The position numbers and the translations under genes were made by a program. 64,000 nt of DNA from Platanthera guangdongensis (taxonomy: Eukaryota > Streptophyta > Magnoliopsida > Asparagales > Orchidaceae): NCBI GenBank assembly GCA_039583875.1, contig CM077167.1:151731010-151795009 (forward strand), given 5' to 3'. Below the pieces are notes generated by a model. It did no database searches. It saw only the letters and a list, made by a program, of their open reading frames with translations, and had not been told where the DNA came from. Positions 48,701 to 60,359 of this stretch are shown one piece after another (position 1 is the first letter of the stretch; each line of letters begins with the position of its first letter).

Positions 48701-48922
48701 CTTCAGTCCTTCCACATAGGCTACCTTCTTGAATTTCACTGTCCCAATCTGGACTGCACCATATCCTTTAGTTTGTCCAAAGTTTGAATCACCAAATATG
48801 ACTTTGGGTCCAAGCTTGGCTTTAAAGGATGTGAGGTTGTCCTTGTTTCCTGTCATGTGCTTAGAGCACCCACTATCCAAATACCATTGTTGGTTTGATG
48901 TTGGATAGGTCTTCACCTGCAC
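45767..48922 (-). pseudogene. pol of element A: protease, integrase, RT, RNase H
   Basis: Protease (48922-48659) has WYLDSGCSKHMTG. The linking GAG-pre-integrase region (48658-48324) carries stops. Integrase (48323-47415) has HMDLFGPI, IRSDHGTEFDS and QQNGVAERKNRTL, giving the D,D,E triad. Reverse transcriptase (47164 onward) has [10 protein letters not shown] and the catalytic [11 protein letters not shown]. RNase H includes [19 protein letters not shown] and RTKHIEIRHHFLRD, and ends ...GMLDGGSLK. Frames change between protease, integrase and reverse transcriptase, and one TAG sits in RNase H at about 46145 where Trp is expected. Domain order is typical copia. All catalytic residues I can check are present. 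Confidence 0.92.
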
Positions 48923-48932
48923 ATAAAATAAT

Positions 48933-50949
48933 TCACTTGTTTTTGACCCAGTTTACCTTGGGCCTAGGTTGATAACCATTAAACTCAGAAATAAAAGACA
49001 TCCCAGGTTGACTATTATAACCTTCAGGATGATATCTCCTTGGAGATATTATCCATTCAGTATAAGGGTTAAAGCTTTGGGATGAAGGACCCCTAGGATT
49101 GGATTTTGATTTGCCCTTGAAAGAATTTCCAGAGATCTGATCTCTGTTCGACGATCGTGGAGCTGCATTCGATGATCTTGGGTCAGATCGTCGAGCTCCG
49201 TTCGACGGTCGACTGTGGTAGAGTTCGAAAATTAGAGATCGTCGACTTGATTTCGATGATATTGCCTGAGATCGTCGATCTGCGTTCGGCGATCGTCGAG
49301 CTCCGTTCGACGATTTTTGCTGGAACTTAGTTTTCTTAGGCAGATCAGAATTTTTCCTAGCTACCTCTACAACTCCCTTCCCTTTATCAGAAATAAACTT
49401 AATTGGGGTTGTTAGAACTATAGGTTGGCTGGATGAAGCACCCAAGCCCAGTGTACTATTAAATTTGGAGTTCACTGTGCTTGTGATGTCCATCAGCTTG
49501 ATACTTCTCCTATTAAGGGATTCTTCAAGCTTCTTGGCCTCAGATAGCTCACCTTTCAGTGAAGCTATCTGCTCCTTACAACACTCCAACTCCTTGGAGA
49601 GTTTGAGGTTTTCTGACTTTAAGATACTATGTTCAGATAATTGATTTCTGAGAGAGATAATTTCCTTCTCAGATTTTAGTAAGTCTAAACATAATGCTTT
49701 AAACTCAGACTTAAAGTCCTCAGAATTGAAATCAAAAGAACTGATTACCTGGTCCTCTTCAAGTTGAGTCTCTGAGTCTGACTCTGACTCTTCTGCATCT
49801 GAATTATGTTGAGAGGCATTGATTGCCATCATGCAGAACTCCTTCTCTTTTGCATCATCTTCATCATCACTGGAGCTGGATGAAGCTTCTGACTCCTCTT
49901 CAATATCACTCCAGGGTTCAGCAACAAATCCCTTCCTTGTGTGTTTGTTCTTGCTTGAGGAGGGTTTGCCATTGCCATTTTTCTTGAAGTCTTTGTACTT
50001 TCTTCTTTCTTTCTTATCCCTTCTGTCCTTGTTTTTGTTCTCTATACAGTCAGGTACAATGTGCCCTATTTTCCTGCAACCAAAGCAAACAATTTCTTTA
50101 TTATTTGATGTATCATACCTTGGCTTATCATGCTCCTTGTATGATCTCTTTCTGAAGTCCTTTCTGGCCATATTGTAAAATCTTTTGGCCAAACAGACTA
50201 AGTAGCTCATCATTGTCTGTGACTTTGTCTTCAGGCTGATCTTCAGTTGCTTTGAAGGCTATTGTCTTCTCTTTTCTTGTGGCTGCTGAGGCAGCCTTCT
50301 GCTCTTCTTCTCTGTTTTTAATGAGCAGCTCATAAGATTTGAGCTTGCCCAAGAGAGCTTCTGTGGTGATCTCATTCACACTTCTGGCATCATTGATTGG
50401 TCAGATCCTTGAGTCCCAAGTGCTTGGGAAGCACATTACGATTTTGTCATTAAGTTCAGTCTGTGAGATCTCCTTATCCAGAGTCTTCAGTTCATTGACT
50501 ATCAAACTGAGTCTATTGTACATATCTTCAACTGACTCAGCTTCTCCCTTCTTGAAATTCTCATATTGGGATATGAGGTGGGATCTCCTGTCCTTTCTTT
50601 CATCAGCTGATCCTGACACTATTTCAGTGAGCTTATCCCAGATTTCCTTTGTTGAATTACATTCAGCCACTTTTTGGAATATGTCATCAGACATAGTCTG
50701 GGCTAAGATATTCATAGCTTTTGCATCTGCTACCTTCCACTTCTTGATATCAGCATCTGTTCCTGATGGAGGTGGAACAGCATTTGTACTTGTGTTCTCT
50801 GGAGGTCTTGGACAAACTGTCAAAACAGAATTAAAAATATCCTCGTCAATAGAATTCATGTATAGTCTAATCCTTGCTTTCCAAAGTGCAAACTTAGATA
50901 GATTGCACAGTGGAGTTCTAGTGCTAGCATAATCTTTATTTTGGGCCAT
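48933..50949 (-). pseudogene. gag of element A
   Basis: It starts MAQNKDYASTRTPL at 50949, about 110 nt after the primer-binding site. A UBN2/gag-like helical domain runs to 50401, where one stop interrupts. The same frame continues to 50128, then a frameshift near 50200 leads into 50213-48933. This second part has a CCHC knuckle, CFGCRKIGHIVPDC, an acidic Ser/Glu stretch, a coiled-coil-like segment (SLRNQLSEHSILKSENLKLS) and an Arg/Ser-rich part coded by the TCGACGA array. It is longer than ordinary copia gag, as in SIRE/Maximus elements. Confidence 0.88.
49146..49315. repeat. motif array inside the gag coding sequence of A
   Basis: TTCGACGATCGT and ATCGTCGAGCTCC units, the same as in the LTR and spacer of A, lie inside an open part of gag. 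They are translated as Arg/Ser-rich peptides such as NGARRSPNADRRSQ and RPSNGARRSDPRSSN. The frame is unbroken across the array. Confidence 0.82.
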
Positions 50950-51065
50950 GATTTATGAAGAAACAATTTAATAACAAAATCAAAACAAGAAGATCTAACT
51001 AGGGATCTTTGGGTTCAGGTGTTAGCCTATGCAACCACCAAGGTGTGGTATGTTTAACCAACCTG

Positions 51066-51080
51066 GCTCTGATACCAATT
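51066..51080 (-). other. primer-binding site of element A
   Basis: ATTGGTATCAGAGCC on the minus strand directly follows the 5' LTR end and is complementary to initiator Met-tRNA. Confidence 0.92.
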
Positions 51081-52677
51081 GAAAGTGTAAGCTAGATATG
51101 ATATACTCTAGAGGGGGTGGGGGTGAATAGAGTATGGTGCTTAAAAACCTTTTTACAACAGTTGTTGTAATCTGAGTGAACAGGGAAGCAAATAGAAAAA
51201 CTAATCACAGATCCTATCAAATCACAAAACAAGCACAGCCAGAAACAAAAATAAATATAAGCAACCAGAAGACACAAGGAGCTATAGTGGTTTCCCTAAA
51301 CTTGGGTACATCCACTCTTCTACCACCCTAGGTAGGAATCCACTACAGGATGAGTTGATCAGGTGTCCTGGGCACCAATGAGCTTTTGATAAGGTGCTCA
51401 AAAACCAAATCAAGTTTTTTGATCAGGTGTCTTGCCACCAATGAGCTTTTGACAAGGTTCTCAAAAACCACACACAAACATTTGAAGGGAGTATGAAAAA
51501 CCCTTTACAGAGATGGGGATGAGAGAGTAATGGAAGTCTTCTCTTTCTCAAAGCAGCTGAGAAGACTAAGTGGATATGATGTTGTCAAAGCTCCCCATGA
51601 GATCTGTAGTTGATCAGGAAATGAAGCTTTGTTGTAAGGTGATAGGCCTTCAGAAAGTTGATCTCTAGCAATTGATGATTTCAGCAACAGCTGAAATATG
51701 AGGTGTCTGGAGTCTTGTATAATAATGGCCTTGAACACTTGAATCAAAAGAGATCTTAAGATTTCAGATTTCTTGATCTCCTTTTGGTGATGGTGTTCTT
51801 GTGAGAATCTTGAGATAGAGAATGTCTACAGCTTTCTTTCTTTTTTCTCTTGAGTGATTGTTGTTGAGAAAGCTTTTGTTCCAGAGAAGAGTTGTAGCAG
51901 AGAATATGTTTTTTTCTTCTTCTTGTACACTCTCTTCTTCCTGTTGTGTCTCTGAGAGATTCAAAAAATCTTGTCTTTTATTCCTTTGTTCTGAATATAA
52001 ATGATCCACTGTCAAGAATAGCCGTTAGCCTGTCATTAAATGACTTCCTTAATTGCAATTGTCTTCTGGGGGAAAGTCCAAAAAACATTCCTTGATAATC
52101 CCTTGAAACTTGGTCCAGAATAAATGAAAATGGCTACAAGATCTTCTGAATTAATTGCTGTCAATAACTCCTTAACTGTTCTGAATTTGAATCTTGAAAA
52201 TCATTTAACTTCTTCAGAAAAACATCGAACTGAGCTCTACTATCGTCGAACTGAGCTCAGCAATTTCGACTTAGATAGCAACAGAGATCGTCGATCTGAT
52301 CTCAACTATCGTCGAACTGAGCTCAGAGATAGAGAATCAACATTGGAGTCAAGATCGTCGAACTGAGCTCGAAGATCGTCGAATGGAGTTCGAGGATTTG
52401 TTGAAGTTGAGCTCAACGATCGTCGAATGGAGTTCGACGATCCGTCGAAGTGAGCTCAACGATCGTCGATTGGAGTTTGACGATTCATCGTACTGAGCTC
52501 GACGAAATGACTTAGTCTCCAAACAGAAAAACCTTGGTCTGAGGGAAGCTTGCAGACCTAACTACTAACCCTTAGACTCATTTCTAATTGACCTTTAGAT
52601 CTATACAATGAGGTCAAAAACAGGTTTCCTAAATAAATAGTGATCCTGACCCAAATTAGTAATAGGGTGTTCCAACA
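51081..52677 (-). repeat. 5' LTR of element A
   Basis: This is the direct copy of 40523-42067. It starts TGTTGGAACACCC at 52677 and ends CTTACACTTTCA at 51081. It is 52 bp longer, partly through additional motif-array sequence near 52322-52365. The array spans 52224-52506. Confidence 0.93.
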
Positions 52678-53383
52678 TAATGGTCCTCTCCCATTTGCCA
52701 AAGAGGGCTGATGTTAACCTCTTTGAAGCATTATTAAAAATGGTCGGGGAGACCAGCAGCTGAGGGCACTTTTCCTAGAGGAAAAGCCCTAGTTCCCATC
52801 CAAAACTAACCTCTATTTTAGAATTCTTCTTCTTTATCAAATCAAATAACAAACTACTCCAGTTGACTGATTTTCTATTCACCACCACACTCATCACAAG
52901 AAACTGATGCTTTGTGATGTAGTCATGTGCAGTGTGCATGCCCAGCAAGTCTTTACCAAAAATATCAGCAAGGAACTTATATTCAACACACAAGTCCTTC
53001 TTCAATAGCTTGGTTGGGTTTCCAGCGGAGTGACCCATCACAGTTAGCATATTGGAAAATTCATCACTGTTCATCTCTATATCATCTTCTCCATTAATAA
53101 AACCAAAAAATTCAGACAAAATTGCAGGGGTGAGAGTGACCTATTGTCCTGCAATGGTGCCGATGAGGGTTTGGGCGTTAGGAGACGAGGATGAATAAAC
53201 CCATTCCTTGATCTCGAGCACTGGAAGTTTGATTCGAGTTGTTATGAACTGCTATAAATGCGGCTCCTCAAATAATTTCAGTATATCTTGGAAGACTTGA
53301 TCAATGTGACGGAATGATTCCACATCGATGTCAAAACATGCATCAAATTTCATTGCAGAAAGAACGGCTGCCGGAATCGCCAT
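52678..53383 (-). pseudogene. ORF3 of element B, proximal part
   Basis: It starts MAIPAAVLSAMKF at 53383 (A starts MAVSVVVLAAMKF). The conserved N-terminal domain follows: FADIFGKDLLG-like stretch, MHTAHDYITKHQFLVM and FDLIKKKNSK. It ends at FGKWERT, where element A is inserted. Stops lie near 53251, 53143 and 52774. The rest of the gene is at 38560-40522. Confidence 0.78.
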
Positions 53384-53519
53384 GGAGGTTTTCCTGCAAA
53401 GAAAGAAACAACGATCAAGTGCAAAGGGAACTGAAAGCGCGACATATATTTCGTCAAAAAACCAAGTAATAAGGTTTTTAGAAGATGAAAAGATGATCTC
53501 TGTCCAACGAAAACAACAA

Positions 53520-53770
53520 AAAAAATCTTCGATCTGAGTTCGAAGAAATATTTTATTAATAAATGAGTTCGTCGATCGCAGTTTGAAGAACGAGAATAAA
53601 TCGTCGATCACCGTTCGACGAGGTATTCACTAAAGCAAGGATCGTCGATCGCCATTCAACGAAATCTATTTCACTAAGAAGTGTTCATCGATCTCTGTTC
53701 GACAAACTCTTCACGAAGAGTTCATAGATCATCGATCTTCATTCGACGAACTGTGCCAAATCATCGACCA
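53520..53770. repeat. TCGTCGA array in the pol-ORF3 spacer of B
   Basis: Units such as AATCGTCGATCACCGTTCGACGA repeat at roughly 45-50 bp, here with AT-rich fillers. The array lies 140-390 bp upstream of the ORF3 ATG (53383). A weak TATATG lies near 53442-53448. Confidence 0.78.
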
Positions 53771-53780
53771 TAGATAAAAA

Positions 53781-56700
53781 TTAAGTTGAATCTTCCCCAT
53801 TGATCATACATAGCTGACTTAAGAAGAAAAGATGTTTCTTCTCATCCAATATCTTGGTGAAGATGTCTGCTCTTTGTAAATCAGTAGAGATAAAGACAAG
53901 ATTAATTTTCTTTTTGTCTACACAATCTCTAATGAAATGATGTCTAATTTCTATATGCTTGGTCCTACTATGATAGACTGGATTTTGTGCAATAGATATT
54001 GCATTTGTACTATCACAAAATATAGTTGAATTATTTAAGTTGAGATCATAATCCAGCAATTTATTTTGTATCCACAAAATTTGTGAATAGCAGCTGCATG
54101 CAGGTATGTATTCAGCTTCAGCAGTTGATGTGGACACAGGGGTTTGCTTCTTATAAAGCCAGGACACATTCCTATCACCAAGAAACTGGCAAGTTCCTGA
54201 TGTGCTCTTTCTGTCCACCCTACATCCAGCATAGTCAGCATCAGAAAATCCAGTTAAATCAAATTCTAACTCTAATGGATATAGGAGTCCTAGATTTGGA
54301 CAACCCTTTATATATCTCAAAATCCTTTTTAATAAAATATAGTGAGATTCTTTAGGGTTCACTTGGAACCTAGCACAAAAATATGTGACAAACATTATGT
54401 CAGACCTACTTGCTGTGAGATATAATAGAGAACCAACAATAGCCCTATAAGTTTTCTGATCAACAGGCTTGTCATGTTCATCAGAATCAATCGCAGCATT
54501 AACAACCATAGGCGTTTTCATTGCAAGGCATCACACATTCCAAACCTTTTAATAAGCGCCTTAGCATACTTGGATTGGGAGATGAAGATATCATCAGGTG
54601 ATTCCTTTACTTGGAGACCAAGGAAGTATGAAAGTTCACCCATGCTACTCATCTCAAACTTTGAATGCATTAGATTAGAAAATCTTTTGCATAGTGTGGG
54701 ATCAGTATAGCCAAAAATAATATCATCTACATATATTTAAACTAACAAAATTTTATATTTATGAAGCCTAATAAAAAGAGTCCTATCTACTATGCCCCTA
54801 GAAAATTTATGCTCTAAAAGAAAGCTAGTTAAGGTCTCATACCAAGCTCTTGGAGTTTGCTATAAACTATAAAAAGCTTTATGCAATCTAAAGACATAAG
54901 AAAGATGAGTTGGAGGGATAAAACATGGTGGTTGCTCCACATACACTTCCTCTTTTAATTCTCCATTTAGGAAAGCACTCTTTATATCCATCTGGTAGAC
55001 TTTGAATCTTTTATAGCCTACAAAGGCTAAGAAAATCCTTATAGCCTCAAGCCTTGCCACTGGAGTAATGATCTGATCATAGTCTATTCCTTCCTCCTGT
55101 GAATAGCCTTGAGCTACTAGCCTTGATTTGTTTCTTATAATATTTCCTTCAGCATCCAGTTTGTTTCTGAAGACCCATTTGGTTCCAATGACTGGAAATT
55201 CTTTGGGTCTAGGAACCAAATCCCAAACTCTGCACCTCTCAAACTGATTGAGCTCCTCTTGCATTGCAATGATCCAGTGGGGATCTTGCTCTTCATCGTT
55301 GATGGAGTGGGGATCAAGTTGAGAAATGAAATAAGCATGCATCACATCATTTTTCAGTTGATGCCTTGTTTGCACACCAACTGAAATGTCTCCAATCACT
55401 TGAGATATAGGGTGATCTCTAATTGTGACAAGATCAGTGGGAGGATTTTGTTGAGCAACAACTTGTGGAATTAATTCCTCTTGTGGAATTATATCAGCTG
55501 TTGGAGGAAGTTCAGCCACTTCCAAACTTTCTTCTTCACTTTCTTCTTCAACTTGTGGAGAAGGCTATGATGGAACCTCTTGGGTGAGGTTTAGATCATC
55601 CAATCTCTCACACAAGTGAGATAACTGCAAAATATTATTGGTAGAAACTTCTTTCTCCTTATAAAACATGTTAGCATCATCAAATATAACATGAACAAAT
55701 TCCTCAATTTTTAAAGTGGGTTTGTTAAACACCCTATAAGCTTTGCTGATTTGGGAATATCCTAGAAAAATTCCCTCTGCAGTTTTTGCCTCAAACTTTC
55801 TAGTGTATTTTTGTCATTATTGTGAATATAACATAGACATCCAAATACTTTAAAATAGGTGATTTTAGGTTTCTTCCCTTTAAGTAACTCATAAGGAGTC
55901 TTATTATTAACCTTGTGTATCAGACTTCTATTCAGTACATAGTTTGTTGTGCTCACAGCCTCTGCCCAAAAAGATATGGGTATGTGAGCTTCTGCAAGTA
56001 ATGTGCCTGTAGATTCAATTAGGGTTCTATTTTTCCTTTCAAGAACCTCATTTTATTGAGGAGTTCTAGGAGCTGAGAAGCAGTGTTTGATACCTTCCTT
56101 CTCACAGAACTCTTGCATAAGAAGAGACTCAAACTCAGTACCATAATCACTTCTGATCAATGCAACTGGAGTAGAGTACTCAATTTGTATGTTCTTGAGA
56201 AAATCTGTAAGAAACTTGAAGTTATCTGACTTAGATCTCAGGAAGAACAACCAAGTGAATCTTGAGAAGTCATCTACAATTACGAAAGTATAAGATTTCC
56301 CTCCTAGACTTTGTACAACAATAGGGCCAAAAAGGACCATATATAGAAAGTACAATATCCTAGGTAAGTCACTTTTATTTATAGATTTAAAGCTAGTTTT
56401 AGTTTGGTTTCCTAACTGACAAGCCCTACAGAGGCCTTCCTTCTTGTAGGGGCCAGAAGGCAATCCTCTAACAATGTTATCCCTAGATAACCTAACAATA
56501 TTTTTAAGATTAACATGTCATAATCTCTTATGCCAAAGTTCATTTTGATTGCTAAATTGATTAAATAAACAAAGTTCTGAACTAGCTGATTGAAAAATTA
56601 CTACATATATGTTGCCTTGTCGAAGTCCAGTTAAAACAGGTTTGTTTTCTTTACAAGAAATAATACAGGAAGATGTGTTAAATGATAACCGATAACCTTC

Positions 56701-56945
56701 ATCACATAATTGACTTATAGATATGAGGTTATGCTTTAAGACACTCACATAGGCAACTTTCCTGAAGGTGACTGCTCCAACTTTAACATATCCATAGCCT
56801 TTAGTTTGACCACAGTTGGAGTCACCAAAGATCACCTTTGGACATAGCTTTGACTTATAGTTTGTTAGATTGTCCTTACAGCCAATCATATGTTTTGAGC
56901 ATCCACTGTCCAGATACCATTGTTAATTAAAGACTGGACAGACTT
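53781..56945 (-). pseudogene. pol of element B
   Basis: Protease begins near 56940 with WYLDSGCSKHMIG. The GAG-pre-integrase region and integrase follow (56463-56053, with YMVLFGPI and IRSDYGTEFES; continued 55956-55762). Reverse transcriptase (55525-54860) has [14 protein letters not shown] and [13 protein letters not shown]. Its catalytic IYVDDIIFG is at about 54730, two codons after a TAA. RNase H (54521-53781) has SDADYAGCRVDRKST, STSTAEAEYIPA and RTKHIEIRHHFIRD. At least four frame changes and several stops make it non-functional. Confidence 0.88.
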
Positions 56946-57074
56946 TCACCTGCATAGAAAGGAATTAGATGTTCTTGACCCAGGTTACCTTGGGTCCTTG
57001 CTTCTTTTAATAAGAGAAACTGGAAATAACAAAAAATTCTGGTTGATTTTTATATCTTAAGGGTTGATATCTTG
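56946..57074 (-). pseudogene. C-terminal scrap of gag of element B
   Basis: A short stretch upstream of protease corresponds to the gag tail of A (RPKVNWVKNK-like end). It is broken by stops and cut at 57074/57075, where a sequence starting TGTAACATCCCGAC begins. Confidence 0.5.
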
Positions 57075-57147
57075 TGTAACATCCCGACTTTTATTGGGCC
57101 ACCAGAGCCCTAGTGGGCCCAATAAAAGTGGCCAGAAACCTACCCAT
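57075..57147. other. 73-bp fragment 'X' with a strong hairpin
   Basis: It begins TGTAACATCCCGAC, like a gypsy LTR edge. It contains a perfect 14-bp inverted repeat, ACTTTTATTGGGCC (57087-57100) with 57116-57129, around a 15-nt loop. It ends where LTR Y begins. It may be a leftover LTR tip. Confidence 0.5.
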
Positions 57148-58467
57148 TGTAACACCCCCATCCGTCGTATGGCATATAACAGAAGGTCCAGCTGGAACCC
57201 GACGCCATATACCACAAACAGTCGGAAGGATTACTAAATGAATAAACAAACCATCCAATTATGACTACTCGTCCTACACAGAGCATTCTAGCGGAAGATT
57301 TTAAAATTGAAAGAACCCAAAGTTAAATCCATCAATATGAATGTCCACAGCTACAAAAACAGGAATGAAATCCCAAATACACAGAAACGGGTACATGGCC
57401 TTATGGCCTTACAAATATTCACTTAATAAAGAGTGTTTTACATACATCGGCTCGCAGGCCGGCCACACATGACAAATATAAAAACAGCTATTCTACGGCC
57501 TTCTAGGGCCAGCACAGCAACATGGGTCCAGCCCGCTATTTGGCGCTCGGCTCCGCAGCACCTGCAAGCACATACCACCGTACGGTGGCAAATAAAACAA
57601 CGGTCAGCTAAAAGCCGACAAAATTATAACGACCCCGCCCCTTACTCGGGACGGCGGTGCTCTTTCCCTGCATAATATTAGCCCAATAACATAAATAGCG
57701 CAATCATAATTCGCCACAGGTGTAGGCTCGCACGGCCAAACACCCCGTGCACTCAGGGCACATTCATGGTGAACCCTGACCCATCAGTGCATTCACCACC
57801 ACCTCCAGGATGGCAACAACATGTGAGCATTTAGCCTTTCTGACCACCGTCTAAGGCTCTGACTATGCCAACGGCCAGTCCCCGTCTTCGGGTCTCTCGC
57901 ACCGAACCACATAGCCTAGGTCCAATTCCACTTGCACGTTGCTCACGCTGCATGTCCAATTTAAGTCCTTTGCGCGGGCCAAGCTTCTCTCGGATCCCAA
58001 ATTTTTCCAAAACAATCTCATAACCCAGTTATGATCAAGGCCGGTTCCCAGACCGCCAAGTTAGCAGAACACTTTTCCGCTCATTTTTCCGGGTGCGCCT
58101 TGAAGCTAACCTCCAAGGATCCCTGCTGCAATCTACCGCGTAGAAACCCGAAAAATCCAAAGCACGGAGTCTTCTCTGGCAAAACCACATCAAATGCAAC
58201 ATCACCGATCCAGACAAAACACGTCCGGGTAGGCTTCACACACAATGCCTATGCACGTACTTACGATTCCGGGCTCTATATACAGCACAAGGGGGACTAT
58301 TCACATCAACCCCAAGGAACACCACGCACTCACCGCACACTCGCGGGAGCGGGGTTCCCTATGCAAAAGAAAGAGTTTCAAACGCTCAAGTTGAGAATCG
58401 TTACCCTTGTAGTCCGTTTTGGCGCCATGGAAAAACTACGCGGTTAGAACTCTTCGCAATGACCTTC
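57148..58467 (-). repeat. gypsy LTR fragment 'Y'
   Basis: The left edge TGTAACACCCCCATCCG and internal blocks ('cattctagcggaag', 'catcggctcgcaggc', 'ataacgaccccgcccc') match the fragment at 945-2345 and, more distantly, the TRG1 LTRs. It is interrupted at 58468 by the LTR of C and may resume beyond the window. The 138-codon frame at 58031 has no recognisable domain and is probably chance. Confidence 0.7.
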
Positions 58468-59364
58468 TGAAAGATATGGTACCTAAACACCTAGAGGGGG
58501 GGGTGAATAGTGACCTAATCCTTTTCTAACTTTGTTGGCAGCCAAACAGTTATATCACAGATTTCTAACTAGTTTATTACAGCAATCAGCAATAATCAAA
58601 CATACACAGCTAATCCACAGCACATTCACAGCACAACATACAGTGATTTATAGTGGTTCCCCAAGATATGGGTACATCCACTTTCCCCCTTCGCCTATCT
58701 AGCAGTGTACTAGATTCGGCCAAACTCCTGCACTGTCTCAGAACCCAAATTGGTTCCTACCTCAGGCCCAAGCCTTACAACTCAGCTTTATCCCAAAGCC
58801 TACACTCAGCCAATCAAGGCCTGCACTCAGCCAATCCAAGGCCTACACTCAGAGATCTCAATCTCCTACACTCAGGCAAACAAGCCCTACCCTCAGCCTT
58901 TATAAATATAGGCTTACAATCACTCAGATCCAAAGGATCCTACAAGTTAAAAAGATATTACAAAATATAACTATACAACTCAGAATAATAAGAGAGGAGT
59001 TGAGAGATTCTTGATGAGTTCTTGGAAGAACTCAGCTGGATTCACCCTGACTTAGCTTTCTTCAAAGCTTCTTGAGTAGAACTGAATAAGGCTGAATCCT
59101 CTGCAGTTGTTCCTTGACCTCTGCCACTTAAGAATCAGAATTGAATCTGAATCCTTCTTCTCAGCCTAGTTCCAGAGACTGATTTCTTGGATGGAGCCCT
59201 CTCTCTCCAACTTCTTAGATCAGCAGTTGGACTGCAAGATCTTCTTGTGTTGATACTCTGTGTACTACTTTTCTGATTACTTGAATAATCTGTACTACTT
59301 GTTAATCACTTGATCAACTCTTTCAACAACTTCAACAACAACAGTTTCTGTAAACTGTGGATGC

Positions 59365-59373
59365 CTATTTATA
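59365..59373 (-). promoter_or_regulatory. TATA box of LTR C
   Basis: TATAAATAG in CCTATAAATAGGC on the minus strand lies about 155 bp downstream of the last array copy. The ORF3 upstream region has the identical nonamer. Confidence 0.6.
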
Positions 59374-59529
59374 GGCCTTTTTCATGGTAACCGGCTGGTC
59401 CGGTTCATAACTGACTTCTGACATCTCTGACAGTTGCTGTAGACCGGCTGGATCGGCAGCTGTCATGTCAACCAGTCACTTCTTGAAAATCTCTAACAGT
59501 CAGTAAGTGTCGAGACTTTCTGTCTTTAA

Positions 59530-60359
59530 GTGTCGACACTTATAGTTCCAAGTGTCGACACATGTTGTGTAAGTGTCGACACAAGTCTACAAGGTGTCGA
59601 CACATTTCCTTGTATGTCTCGACACAGATTCTTCTGCATGTGTCGACACTGAAATTGAGTGTCGACACAAATACTTGTTCTTCTAGCCTTTGCTGAATTC
59701 TTCTAAGTGTCGACACATCTCCTTTGTGTCGACACAACTTCTTGTGTTGAATCTGTCTAGTGTCGACACTGCCTCTTGGTGTCGACACATAGTCTTCTAT
59801 GTTGAAACTTGCTGAGTGTCGACACAGCTCCTTGTGTCGACACACCTTCTTGTTGTTGAGACTTCAGCTGAGTGTCGACACATTCCCATAGTGTCGACAC
59901 TTGTACTTAGAATAATTTGTTGTTCTTTCTGTTCTTTGCTAAGTGTCGACACAGCTCCATGTGTCGACACTTTCTTCAAGTGTTGAGTCTTTAGCTGTGT
60001 GTCGACACATTGTTCTGGGTGTCGACACATACTTCAAATGTTGACTCTTCTGTTGAGTGTCGACACATTGTGTTGAGTGTCGACACACCTTCAAGTGCTG
60101 ACTCTTCTGCTTAGTGTCGACACATAGTGTTGAGTGTCGACACTTGTACTTGGACTCTGCAGACTTTTGCTGAGTGTCGACACAGCTCCAAGTGTCGACA
60201 CTTTCTGGTGTAGACACAGCTTCACTGAGTGTCGACACAGCTCCTTGTGTCGACACTTTCTGTCTGGTGTCGACTCTGCTTCCAGGTGTCGACACAATGA
60301 CTCCAAGTGTCGACACTGCTTGTCTGGGTGTCGACACAAGTCTTCTTGAGTGTCGACAC
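59530..60359. repeat. GTGTCGACAC palindrome array with about 57-bp higher-order repeat
   Basis: I count about 30 exact GTGTCGACAC copies in 830 bp. From 59640 onward they come in pairs 18-22 bp apart (for example 59943/59961, 59999/60019, 60057/60077, 60114/60134, 60174/60192), and pairs recur about every 57 bp. A third, decayed copy of the GTGTTGACTC type fills the remaining third of each unit. At the left edge four copies run at 59530, 59552, 59573 and 59594. Confidence 0.93.

Larger units (their letters stand above)
40523..52677 (-). mobile_element. full-length SIRE-like copia element 'A' (12.2 kb)
   Basis: Both LTRs are present (1597 and 1545 bp). Between them lie a Met-tRNA primer-binding site, gag, protease, integrase, reverse transcriptase, RNase H, a spacer with motif array and TATA-like box, ORF3 and a polypurine tract. 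It is inserted in ORF3 of element B between ...FGKWERT and VKPSRAS. The flanks on the minus strand (CATTA and GATTG) look like a duplicated CATTG with one change each. Stops and a few frameshifts indicate a dead but fairly recent copy. Confidence 0.92.
36659..57074 (-). mobile_element. SIRE-like copia element 'B', interrupted by element A
   Basis: On the minus strand: end of gag, pol, spacer array, ORF3 (split by A at 52678/40522), polypurine tract and 3' LTR. The upstream part with the 5' LTR and most of gag is cut at 57074 by gypsy LTR pieces. Its left edge lies in gag scrap I. It is older than A, because A sits inside its ORF3. Confidence 0.88.

Noticed and set aside
58031..58447. 138-codon frame in LTR Y
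   Set aside because: It lies in a non-coding LTR fragment, has no domain and no counterpart kept open in the related LTRs.
59530..60359. CRISPR-like array
   Set aside because: The repeat unit is only 10 bp, spacers are short, similar to each other and variable in length, and the array lies in an LTR of a plant retrotransposon with no cas genes.
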